Below, one piece after another: positions 1-6,080 of a DNA stretch of 14,858 bases. The position numbers and the translations under genes are program-made. The stretch comes from Lawsonibacter sp. (GTDB taxonomy: Bacteria; Bacillota; Clostridia; Oscillospirales; Oscillospiraceae), in assembly GCA_022798155.1 (NCBI GenBank), contig JAAWLY010000037.1:1-14858 (forward strand), read 5' to 3'. Under the pieces are notes generated by a model. It searched no databases, was not told where the DNA came from, and saw only the letters and a list, made by a program, of their open reading frames with translations. How positions within the stretch are numbered: position 1 is the stretch's first letter; each line of letters starts with the position of its first letter.

Positions 1-484
1 GGCCGCCGCCGCCGACCAGCTCACCATCTGGGCCGACCGGGCCGGGGTGGACATCATCAAGCAGCAGGAGGGGGCCGACCCCGCCGCCGTAGTCTTCGAC
101 GCCATGTCCGCCGCCAAGGCGAGGAATGCCGACGTGGTGCTGGTGGACACCGCCGGACGGCTGCACAACAAGCAGAATCTCATGAACGAGCTGAACAAGA
201 TCTCCCGGGTCATTGACCGGGAGGGGCCCGGCTGCGCCCGGGAGACCCTTCTTGTGCTGGACGCCACCACTGGACAGAATGGCCTGATTCAGGCCAAACA
301 GTTCAAGGAGGCGGCAGGGATTACCGGTATTGTCCTGACCAAGCTGGATGGCACCGCCAAGGGAGGCATCGCCATCGCCATCGCCAAAGAGTTGGGCGTG
401 CCCGTGAAATACGCCGGGGTGGGCGAGGGCATCGACGATTTGCGGCCCTTCGACGCACAGGAATTTGCCCAGGCGCTTATATAA
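1..484 (+). CDS. ftsY: Signal recognition particle receptor FtsY, 3' part (5' end outside window)
   Basis: This is the C-terminal 160 residues of the SRP receptor GTPase, which docks SRP-bound ribosomes at the membrane and drives co-translational insertion. The frame is open from base 2 and the start lies upstream of the window. Seen in the NG domain: a stretch ending IIKQQEGADPAA, the G3 motif DTAGR (visible residues 49-53), an ATTGQN segment, the G4 motif TKLDGTAKGG (from visible residue 113), and the family ending GVGEGIDDLRPFDAQEFAQAL. The C-terminus looks complete, with a TAA stop at 482-484. It lies about 100 bp upstream of rdgB on the same strand. The Ffh paralogue is unlikely because the QQEGADPAAVVFDA segment and the end at this point (no methionine-rich M domain) fit FtsY. 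Confidence 0.96.
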   Translation, partial: AAAADQLTIWADRAGVDIIKQQEGADPAAVVFDAMSAAKARNADVVLVDTAGRLHNKQNLMNELNKISRVIDREGPGCARETLLVLDATTGQNGLIQAKQFKEAAGITGIVLTKLDGTAKGGIAIAIAKELGVPVKYAGVGEGIDDLRPFDAQEFAQALI

Positions 485-489
485 GCTGC

Positions 490-515
490 TTTCCCGCCCC
501 GAAGGGGGCGGGAAA
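490..515 (+). terminator. GC-rich hairpin after ftsY, possible terminator without a U-tract
   Basis: An 11-bp perfect stem (490-500 pairs with 505-515) closes on a GAAG loop six bases after the ftsY stop. The position suits a transcript end. However, the bases after it are A-rich (aataaaaag) instead of T-rich, so it is not a canonical intrinsic terminator on the + strand, and the other strand also lacks a T-run. It may instead protect the 3' end or only weaken read-through. Confidence 0.45.
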
Positions 516-542
516 ATAAAAAGAAATTTAATAAATCGTTTA

Positions 543-570
543 TAGACACACAGAGAAAATATGGTAGAAT
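543..570 (+). promoter_or_regulatory. Candidate sigma-A promoter for rdgB
   Basis: TAGACA (543-548, five of six to TTGACA), a 16-base spacer, and TAGAAT (565-570) with an upstream TG (extended -10). The region is AT-rich between GC-rich genes. A caveat is that transcription would start near 577, inside the rdgB ribosome-binding site AAGGGGA (572-578). Either the leader is very short or this is not the working promoter. Confidence 0.4.
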
Positions 571-585
571 AAAGGGGAAGATTGT

Positions 586-1173
586 ATGAAGCTGGTGCTG
601 GCCAGTCAGAACAAGAAAAAGCTGGTGGAGATGAACGACATTCTGTCCCACCTGGGGGTGGAGGTCTGCTCCGAGGCAGAGGCCGGGGTGGATGTTGAGG
701 TGGAGGAGACCGGGACCACCTTTGAGGAAAACTCCCTGCTCAAGGCCAAGGCCGTTATGGAGGCCAGCGGCCTGCCCGCCATCGCCGACGACTCGGGGCT
801 GTGCGTAGACTGCCTCAACGGCGCGCCTGGGGTCTATTCCGCCCGGTACGGCGGCGAGGGGCTCAGCGACGAGCAGCGCTGCCGCCTGCTGTTGGAGAAC
901 ATGCGGGGCCAGATGACAAGGGCGGCCAAGTTTGTCAGCGTTATCACCTGCTGTTTCCCCAACGGCGATGTGCTCACCGCCCGAGGGGAGTGCCCCGGCA
1001 CCATCGCCTACGCCCCCATGGGGGAGAGCGGCTTCGGCTACGACCCGGTGTTCTTTGTCCCGGAGCTGAAAAGGACCTTTGCCCAGCTGTCCGCCGGGGA
1101 GAAGAACGCCATCTCCCACCGGGGGAAGGCGCTGGAGGCGTTTAAGGAAAAATTAGAGGAGTATCTTGGCTGA
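586..1173 (+). CDS. rdgB: XTP/dITP diphosphatase (RdgB/HAM1 family)
   Basis: A 195-residue housekeeping enzyme that hydrolyses non-canonical purine nucleotides (dITP, XTP) to monophosphates, keeping deaminated bases out of DNA and RNA. Family motifs in order: ASQNKKK at 6-12 (nucleotide site), TGTTFEENSLLKA at 42-54, ADDSGL at 67-72 with the metal/catalytic aspartates D68-D69, NGAPGVYSARY at 78-88, SGFGYDPVF in the C-terminal half, and ISHRGKAL near the end. The length is normal for the family. The ATG start has an AAGGGGA site seven bases upstream. It is on the same strand as ftsY and yhbY. A small inverted-repeat element begins three bases after its stop. Confidence 0.95.
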   Translation: MKLVLASQNKKKLVEMNDILSHLGVEVCSEAEAGVDVEVEETGTTFEENSLLKAKAVMEASGLPAIADDSGLCVDCLNGAPGVYSARYGGEGLSDEQRCRLLLENMRGQMTRAAKFVSVITCCFPNGDVLTARGECPGTIAYAPMGESGFGYDPVFFVPELKRTFAQLSAGEKNAISHRGKALEAFKEKLEEYLG

Positions 1174-1175
1174 TT

Positions 1176-1253
1176 TGCAGGGGCGGCTATTAGCCGCCCG
1201 CACGATCATGCGGAGAGTATCGTTAGAACGGGCGGATAATATCCGCCCCTACA
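1176..1253. repeat. About 78-bp palindromic element with imperfect terminal inverted repeats (REP/MITE-like)
   Basis: It fills most of the rdgB-yhbY gap. The ends 1176-1193 and 1236-1253 are inverted copies matching at 15 of 18 positions (core AGGGGCGG, then TATTA). Each end is itself a palindrome: 1181-1189 with 1191-1199, and 1230-1238 with 1240-1248, both GGGCGG-type arms around one central base. It can therefore fold as two separate hairpins or one long stem. It has no reading frame and I see no clear target duplication. Such GGGCGG palindromes look like a dispersed family of small elements; copy number cannot be judged from this window. Confidence 0.7.
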
Positions 1254-1280
1254 GAAAATATCGAAAAACGAGGATAAAAT

Positions 1281-1607
1281 ATGGATCTAACAAGCAAACA
1301 GCGGGCCCAGCTGCGGGGGCTGGCCAACAGCATTGAGACCATCCTGATTGTGGGCAAGGACGGCATCGGGGACAACCTGGTCAAGCAGGCCAACGACGCC
1401 CTGGAGGCCCGGGAGCTCATCAAGGGCAAGGTGCTGGAGAACTCCCTGCTCTCCCCCCGGGAGGCGGCGGAGGAACTGGCCCCCCTGACCAGAAGCGAAG
1501 TGGTCCAGGTGATTGGAACAAAATTCGTTTTATATCGTCCAAGCCATAAGAAGGACAAAAAGGATAAGATTGTATTGGTGCAGGAAAAGAAACGGACGAA
1601 GTGCTAG
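1281..1607 (+). CDS. yhbY: YhbY-type CRM-domain RNA-binding protein
   Basis: A 108-residue single CRM (CRS1-YhbY) domain protein, a small factor bound to pre-50S ribosomal particles in bacteria. Seen: the N-terminal SKQRAQLRGLA helix, the LIVGKDGIGDN segment (around residues 22-32, the family's GxxG-type loop), ELIKGKVLEN in mid-domain, and VVQVIGTKFVLYRPS near the end, followed by a lysine-rich tail. The length is typical (about 95-110). The ATG at 1281 has only a weak GAGG site upstream. The usual clostridial partners (nadD, yqeK, LCP gene, rsfS) follow, which supports the call. Confidence 0.92.
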   Translation: MDLTSKQRAQLRGLANSIETILIVGKDGIGDNLVKQANDALEARELIKGKVLENSLLSPREAAEELAPLTRSEVVQVIGTKFVLYRPSHKKDKKDKIVLVQEKKRTKC

Positions 1608-1618
1608 GACAAAAAGCC

Positions 1619-1658
1619 CCCTTTGGCAAAGGGAACCTTTGGAAAAAATCTGCAAAGG
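1619..1658 (+). promoter_or_regulatory. Mutually exclusive hairpins in the nadD leader, one covering the ribosome-binding site
   Basis: Four short complementary blocks alternate: CCTTTG at 1620-1625, CAAAGG at 1627-1632, CCTTTG at 1636-1641 and CAAAGG at 1653-1658. The last contains the AAAGG that serves the nadD TTG start at 1670. Pairing block 1 with 2 (stem CCCTTT/AAAGGG, loop GGC) leaves block 3 free to pair with block 4 and hide the site. Pairing block 2 with 3 leaves the site open. The pairing is seen; regulation by it is inference, and each stem is only about 6 bp. Confidence 0.35.
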
Positions 1659-1669
1659 CGGTGTTCGCG

Positions 1670-2881
1670 TTGAAAATTGGTATTTTTGGCGGAACCTTCA
1701 ACCCGCCCCATCTGGGGCATCTGGCGGCGGCCCGGACGGCAATCGAGGCGCTGGGCCTGGACAAGCTGCTTATCATCCCGGCGGCCGTTCCGCCCCACAA
1801 GGAGCTGCCGGAGGGTACGCCCGCCCCGGAGCACCGGCTGGCCATGGCGGAAAAGCTGGCCGACGCCCTGCTGTTGCCCGAGGTGGCGGAGGTGTCCTCT
1901 CTGGAGCTGGACCGGGCGGGCAAGAGCTACACCGCCGACACCGTGCGGGCTCTCCACGAGCAGTACCCGGGCGCGGAGCTGTGGCTGCTCATGGGGACGG
2001 ACATGTTCCTCACCCTCCACCAGTGGCGGGAGCCGGAGAAGATCCTGGAGCTGGCCGGGGTGTGCGCCTTCGGCCGAGCCGAGGGGGACAGCGAGGAGGT
2101 TTTTGCTTCTCAGAAGGCATATCTGGAGAAAACCTATCCTGGGGCCAGAGTGACGACCATCGCGGTCCTGGGGTTGGTGGATATCTCCTCCACCCGTCTG
2201 CGGGAGCTGCTGGCCAGGGGGGAGGGGGGAGACTACCTCTACCCGGCGGTCTACGGCCACATCCTGATGAACGGCCTTTATGGCACCCACGCCGATTTGA
2301 AGCACCTGGATATCCCCGAGCTGCGGGCCTGCTCCTACTCTATGGTGATGCAGAAGCGGGTGCGCCATATCCGGGGGACGGAAGAGGAGGCGGTGCGCCT
2401 GGCCAAGCGCTGGGGGGCCGACGAGACCCACGCCCGACGGGCGGGCATCCTCCACGACTGCACCAAGTACCTGGAGCTGGAGGAGCAGCTGGGGCTGTGT
2501 GAGAAGTACGGCGTGGAGCTGGACGAGTTGGAGCACCGGGCGGTAAAGCTGCTCCACTCCAAGACGGGGGCGTGTATGGCCCGGTATCTTTTTGGAGAAC
2601 CTGATGAGGTATACGAGGCCATCTTCTGGCACACCACCGCCAAGGCGGACATGACCACTCTGGAGAAAATATTATATGTGGCCGACTACATGGAGCCCAA
2701 CCGGACCTTTGAAGGGGTGGAGCGGCTGCGGGAGCTGGCTTACAGCGATCTGGACAAGGCGCTGCTTCTTGGGGTGGAAACCACCATCCAGGAGATGAAG
2801 GACCGGAATCTGCCTGTACACAAAAATACGCTCCAGGCCCAGGCCTGGCTGAGAGAACACGGCGTGACCATAGAAGGGTGA
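1670..2881 (+). CDS. nadD: NadD-YqeK fusion: nicotinate-nucleotide adenylyltransferase plus HD-domain Ap4A hydrolase
   Basis: A 403-residue two-domain protein. Residues 1 to about 205 are NadD, which adenylates nicotinate mononucleotide in NAD synthesis: GGTFNPPHLGH at 7-17 (nucleotidyltransferase loop), PAAVPPHK, LLMGTDMF, and ISSTRLR at 172-178. Residues from about 220 are YqeK, a symmetrical diadenosine-tetraphosphatase of the HD superfamily: RVRHIRG, ILHDCTK with the metal-binding pair H262-D263, LLHSKTGA, IFWHTT, and ILYVADYMEPNR. Both active sites look intact, so this is a true fusion of genes that are usually adjacent. Start: the TTG at 1670 gives the family N-terminus MKIGIFGG, with AAAGG 11 bases upstream. 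GTG at 1661 or 1601 would add unconserved residues. It is followed four bases later by the LCP gene. Confidence 0.92.
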   Translation: MKIGIFGGTFNPPHLGHLAAARTAIEALGLDKLLIIPAAVPPHKELPEGTPAPEHRLAMAEKLADALLLPEVAEVSSLELDRAGKSYTADTVRALHEQYPGAELWLLMGTDMFLTLHQWREPEKILELAGVCAFGRAEGDSEEVFASQKAYLEKTYPGARVTTIAVLGLVDISSTRLRELLARGEGGDYLYPAVYGHILMNGLYGTHADLKHLDIPELRACSYSMVMQKRVRHIRGTEEEAVRLAKRWGADETHARRAGILHDCTKYLELEEQLGLCEKYGVELDELEHRAVKLLHSKTGACMARYLFGEPDEVYEAIFWHTTAKADMTTLEKILYVADYMEPNRTFEGVERLRELAYSDLDKALLLGVETTIQEMKDRNLPVHKNTLQAQAWLREHGVTIEG

Positions 2882-2885
2882 GACG

Positions 2886-4382
2886 ATGAGCGAGAATCAC
2901 AGACAACATGGCAAGCGGGAGGCAGACGGCGGAGCGGCCTCCTGGTGGGGCCGGTTCCAGGCCTGGAGAGCCGGACTGAATCGGAGCCAGCGCATCCGTT
3001 TCCGGATATGTGCAGTGCTGGCGGTGGTGGCAATTTTGGCGGTGATCCTGGTGCTGTTCCTGCGTTCCTGGATTCGCCTGCCCACCGTGCCCGAGGTGCC
3101 GGTGCGGCCGGGGAACAGCTCCAGCCAGGTCAGCAGCGGCTCCCAGAGCCAGCCGGACCTGACCTATGAGGGGGCCAAGCTGCCCGACGTGGCCAAGAGC
3201 GGCCGGAAGGATGGTTACTACACCTTCCTTCTCTGTGGACAGGACGTGGTCAGCGGAGCCACCGATACTATGATTCTCATTACCTACGACACGAAGGGGA
3301 AGGCCATCAGCGCCATCAGCCTGCTGCGGGATACCATGATCAACACCAGCGCCCGGAGCAAGCGGCTGAACACGGCGTTTGCCCGGAACTTGGGGGACAG
3401 GGGCCTGCCGGACAAGGAGCGGGTGGAAAACGGCATGTCCGCTCTGCGCCAAGAGGTCAGCCGGCTCACCGGCGTCTACCCCGACTTCTACGTCCTGGTG
3501 GAGTGGGAGGCCATCGGCCGGCTGGTGGACGCCATCGACGGGGTCTACTTTGATGTGCCCTTCGACATGGACTACGACGACCCCACCCCCGGCCAGGACC
3601 TGCACATCCATCAGAAAAAGGGCTACCGGCTGCTGGACGGCCAGGACGCCATGGAGGTCATCCGCTTTCGAAAGAGTAACGACGAGAGCCTTGTCCTCTA
3701 CGACTCGGGCCGCACCCAGATCCAGCGGGACTTTATGACCGCCGTGCTGAAAAAGTGCCTGACTCCGGAGATTCTGCTCAAGCTGCCCTCCCTGGTTCAG
3801 ATCTTTATAGACAACGTGGACACCGACCTGACCGTGGGAAATATTTTGGCGTTTGCCCAGCTGGCTGTTGGAATGAACGTGGAAAACAACGTGAAATTTG
3901 TCTCCATGCCCTTTTACAACGTACGCTATGGCGGGGCGTCCATGGTGTGTGCCATACAGGATGAGCTGCTGGAGCTGCTCAACGACGGTGTCAACCCCTA
4001 TGTGGACGAGATCAAGGCCAGCGACCTCCAGCTGATGTACCAGAGGAGCGGGGGCGGCTTTGGGGTAACCAACGGCAAGCTGGCCGACCCGGCGGTGGCC
4101 CGGGTCTATGTGGCCCCCAAGCCGGCGGAGCCTGACGAACCCGATGAGCCGGACAGCTCCGGCGAACCCGCCGGGGACCCGGATGTCCCCAGCGGAGAGG
4201 AGATGCCCGAGGAGCCCGACCCGGAGGGCCCCGGCGACGTTTCTCAGCCTGGCGAGCCCTCAGAGCCGGAAAACCCGGCGACCATTGATCCGGCAGACAT
4301 TTTCCCGGATCCCACCCCGGGTAGCCAGAGCGGCGGAGAAGAGCTGCCCCAGCAGCAGGACGAAACTCAAGCAGTGGCCTGA
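2886..4382 (+). CDS. LytR-CpsA-Psr (LCP) family cell-wall polymer ligase
   Basis: A 498-residue membrane-anchored protein. LCP enzymes move lipid-linked glycopolymers (teichoic acid, capsule or similar) onto peptidoglycan outside the cell. Layout: a basic cytoplasmic N-terminus (1-40), one membrane helix at about 41-59, a Ser/Gln-rich linker (77-90), the LCP domain at about 108-345, and a Pro/Glu/Asp-rich tail from about 412. LCP motifs: GATDTMIL at 124-131, SLLRDTMI at 145-152, RLNTAFA at 160-166, DFYVLVEWEAI, IDGVYFDVP, LLDGQDAMEVIRFR at 249-262, and DSGRTQIQRDF at 273-283. The aspartate and arginines that bind metal and pyrophosphate are therefore present. The ATG has AGAAGGGTGAG just upstream, overlapping the nadD stop. 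Which polymer it transfers cannot be told. Confidence 0.92.
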   Translation: MSENHRQHGKREADGGAASWWGRFQAWRAGLNRSQRIRFRICAVLAVVAILAVILVLFLRSWIRLPTVPEVPVRPGNSSSQVSSGSQSQPDLTYEGAKLPDVAKSGRKDGYYTFLLCGQDVVSGATDTMILITYDTKGKAISAISLLRDTMINTSARSKRLNTAFARNLGDRGLPDKERVENGMSALRQEVSRLTGVYPDFYVLVEWEAIGRLVDAIDGVYFDVPFDMDYDDPTPGQDLHIHQKKGYRLLDGQDAMEVIRFRKSNDESLVLYDSGRTQIQRDFMTAVLKKCLTPEILLKLPSLVQIFIDNVDTDLTVGNILAFAQLAVGMNVENNVKFVSMPFYNVRYGGASMVCAIQDELLELLNDGVNPYVDEIKASDLQLMYQRSGGGFGVTNGKLADPAVARVYVAPKPAEPDEPDEPDSSGEPAGDPDVPSGEEMPEEPDPEGPGDVSQPGEPSEPENPATIDPADIFPDPTPGSQSGGEELPQQQDETQAVA

Positions 4383-4420
4383 GTCTAAGGATAAAAATCA
4401 ATGAGAAAGGAGCGGATTGG

Positions 4421-4780
4421 ATGGAATCCTATGAGTTGGCAGTTTTGCTGGCCAGAGCGCTGGACGGGAAAAAGGGAGGGGACATCAAGGTATTAAAGAC
4501 AGAGGGCCTGACCACCCTGGCGGACTACTTTGTCATCTGTACCGCCACCTCCAACACCCAGGTAAAGGCCATGTCTGACGCCTGCGAGGAGGCGGCGGAG
4601 AAAAATGGCGAGCGAGCCCACCATATCGAGGGCCACCGGGGAGGAACCTGGCTGTTGATGGATTTCTCCTCTGTCGTGGTCCACGTGTTTACCGACGAGG
4701 CCCGGAAGTTCTATGACCTGGAGCGGCTGTGGAGCGACGCGGAGGAGATGGATACAGCCAAGATCCTGACCCAGGACTAG
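4421..4780 (+). CDS. rsfS: Ribosomal silencing factor RsfS (YbeB/Iojap family)
   Basis: A 119-residue protein that binds uL14 on the 50S subunit and blocks subunit joining, damping translation in starvation. Family motifs: LADYFVICTATSNTQVKAM at about 33-51, then EGHRGGTWLLMDFSSVVVHVF at about 69-90 and YDLERLWSDA near the end. The length is normal. The ATG has AAAGGAG eight bases upstream, the best site in this cluster. Its place after nadD/yqeK and an LCP gene is the standard clostridial order. The TAG stop lies at the left end of a TA-flanked element; removing the element would leave a TAA stop at the same codon. Confidence 0.95.
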   Translation: MESYELAVLLARALDGKKGGDIKVLKTEGLTTLADYFVICTATSNTQVKAMSDACEEAAEKNGERAHHIEGHRGGTWLLMDFSSVVVHVFTDEARKFYDLERLWSDAEEMDTAKILTQD

Positions 4781-4943
4781 GGCTTGTTTGAAAAATGTCA
4801 AGACGCCCAATCGGCGGGCCTTTCGCCCCCATGCTTCCCCAATTTTTCTTGAAATCCACCCAGGATTCCAGCGAAAAATTGTGTTTGTCTGGAGCCGAAA
4901 TCCCTCGCCGCTGTGCATGCTTCCATTTTTCAAACGGCGCCTA
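4778..4943. mobile_element. MITE-like element flanked by TA, inserted in the rsfS stop codon
   Basis: TA at 4778-4779 and 4942-4943 flank a 162-bp non-coding element (4780-4941). Its 18-bp terminal inverted repeats begin GG and share a perfect 12-bp inner block, GTTTGAAAAATG at 4786-4797 against its reverse complement at 4924-4935 (14 of 18 overall). Inside are a second 9-bp inverted repeat (CAATTTTTC 4840-4848, GAAAAATTG 4873-4881), a nested AATCC/GGATT stem, and a 9-bp direct repeat CATGCTTCC (4830-4838, 4916-4924). A TA duplication is the hallmark of IS630/mariner-type transposases, so a parent element of that family is inferred. No transposase is present; mobility would need one in trans. 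Confidence 0.72.
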
Positions 4944-4953
4944 ACCTGCATAA

Positions 4954-4991
4954 AAAAGCCCCGGCGTCCAGAGATCGACGCCGGGGCTTTT
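4954..4991. terminator. Bidirectional intrinsic terminator between rsfS and the lipid kinase gene
   Basis: A 15-bp perfect stem (4954-4968 with 4977-4991; core GCCCCGGCGTC) closes on an 8-base loop. Read on the - strand it is followed by a run of six T and begins four bases past the lipid kinase stop. Read on the + strand it has four T and would end the nadD-LCP-rsfS transcript. It is placed to serve both convergent units. Confidence 0.9.
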
Positions 4992-4994
4992 ACG

Positions 4995-5900
4995 TTATGC
5001 TGGCGGGACGCCTCGAATAATGTTCAGCGCCTTTTGCCGGTTGGAGACCTGGTTGACCAGTTGACTTCCGCCAAATTCTCCGTCTAGGGTCCAGGGGATG
5101 GGCTGGTTGCTGGTGAAGGTGAGGCTGCGGGCCTGGAACTGGACCAGGGCCCCGGAGCGGTCAGCGGGCGAGAGACTGACCAGGGCCTGGAGGCCGTCGG
5201 TGAGGTCGGCCAGACTGAGGGGCTTTTTCACCAGTGTGACCTCAAACAGCCCGTCGTCCAGCACCACCTGCTCCACCTTGGGGGGTTTGATTCCGCCGAT
5301 GGACTGGGAGTTGCTCACCATACCGAAGTAGAAGTCGTCCTCCAGGGTCTGTCCGTCGTACTCCACGGTCATATGATACGGGGCGATGGTGGGCAGAGAG
5401 GCGATGCCGGCAAAGATATAGGCCAGATGGCCAAAGGTGTTTTTCAGCTCCTGGGGGGTGTCGTAGGCCACCTTGGTAAAGGCGCCAAAGGCGGCCACAT
5501 AGACAAAGCTGGCGCTGTTGAGCATCCCCACGTCGATGGGTACGGGCACGCCGGTACCGGCGGCCACGAGGGCGGCCTCCCGGGGCTTTCGGGGCAGGTG
5601 GAGAGTGGTGGCGCAGTCGTTGGTGGAGCCGAAGGGGATGTAGCCCAGAGGGGGCGGGGAATCCAGCTCCAGCAGTCCGGAGACCACCTCGCTGAGGGTG
5701 CCGTCGCCCCCGGCGCAGATGATCCGGTCGAACTGGGAGGCCAGCTCCCGGGCGGTGCGGGCGGCGTCTCCCTTGCACTGGGTGGGGTAGGAGGTGGTGA
5801 TCCACCCCGCCTTGGTGAACACATCCAGCACGGAGGCCAGCGCCCCCCTCACCTGACCTGTGCCGGAAGTGGGATTGTAGATGAAAAGAAGCTGATTCAT
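4995..5900 (-). CDS. Diacylglycerol kinase family lipid kinase (YegS/DgkB type)
   Basis: A 301-residue protein of the DAGK catalytic superfamily, which phosphorylates a lipid such as diacylglycerol with ATP at the membrane surface. Seen: IYNPTSGTGQ at 7-16, the nucleotide-binding motif GGDGT at 64-68 preceded by IICA, IPFGSTND at 88-95 (usually IPxGTxND), IDVGMLN at 122-128, and a C-terminal WTLDGEFGG segment matching the family's DGE motif. The length is typical. On the - strand the ATG (5900-5898) has GGAGGG seven bases upstream. It is a single-gene unit with its own promoter and terminator. The exact lipid substrate (diacylglycerol, as in DgkB, or another) cannot be told, so I give no symbol. 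Confidence 0.9.
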   Translation of the reverse strand: MNQLLFIYNPTSGTGQVRGALASVLDVFTKAGWITTSYPTQCKGDAARTARELASQFDRIICAGGDGTLSEVVSGLLELDSPPPLGYIPFGSTNDCATTLHLPRKPREAALVAAGTGVPVPIDVGMLNSASFVYVAAFGAFTKVAYDTPQELKNTFGHLAYIFAGIASLPTIAPYHMTVEYDGQTLEDDFYFGMVSNSQSIGGIKPPKVEQVVLDDGLFEVTLVKKPLSLADLTDGLQALVSLSPADRSGALVQFQARSLTFTSNQPIPWTLDGEFGGSQLVNQVSNRQKALNIIRGVPPA

Positions 5901-5937
5901 AAGATGACCCTCCGGGGGAAAGAAGATATTGATACAT

Positions 5938-5965
5938 ATTATAGTGAAGGGAACGGAAAAATCAA
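5938..5965 (-). promoter_or_regulatory. Sigma-A promoter for the lipid kinase gene
   Basis: Read on the - strand: TTGATT (5965-5960), a 16-base spacer, and a perfect TATAAT (5943-5938). The start would fall near 5931, giving a leader of about 30 bases that carries the GGAGGG site. Confidence 0.75.
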
Positions 5966-6015
5966 GGTGGAAGAAAAAACTTTATTCCATCTTAACAGGC
6001 GGGGGAGATAGGGGC

Positions 6016-6044
6016 TTGCGCCGAGAGGAAAAAACGAGTACAAT
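6016..6044 (+). promoter_or_regulatory. Candidate sigma-A promoter for azlC-azlD-SDR
   Basis: TTGCGC (6016-6021), a 17-base spacer and TACAAT (6039-6044), about 36 bases before the azlC ATG. The -35 box matches only at TTG, so it may need an activator. It lies back to back with the lipid kinase promoter, leaving about 50 bp between the two -35 boxes. Confidence 0.6.
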
Positions 6045-6080
6045 AGGGCGAAAACTGTTTTACTGAGGTGTATATCCACT

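Noticed and set aside
289..1119. Long minus-strand open frame across the ftsY end and rdgB
   Set aside because: It is antisense to two clear genes, runs through the intergenic hairpin, has no family-like sequence, and is explained by the high GC content, which keeps antisense frames open.
1513..2502. Open frame of 329 codons overlapping yhbY and nadD
   Set aside because: It is in a different frame from both, Gly/Ala/Arg/Pro-rich, and matches no family; the NadD and YhbY frames carry all motifs.
2340..3611. A 423-codon minus-strand frame over the nadD-yqeK and LCP genes
   Set aside because: Its translation is Pro/Gly/His/Arg-rich low-quality sequence and it overlaps two genes with intact conserved motifs on the + strand.
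4788..5087. A 99-codon open frame in the gap after rsfS
   Set aside because: It lies across the inverted-repeat element, the terminator and the antisense end of the lipid kinase gene, has no ribosome site, and its sequence looks random.
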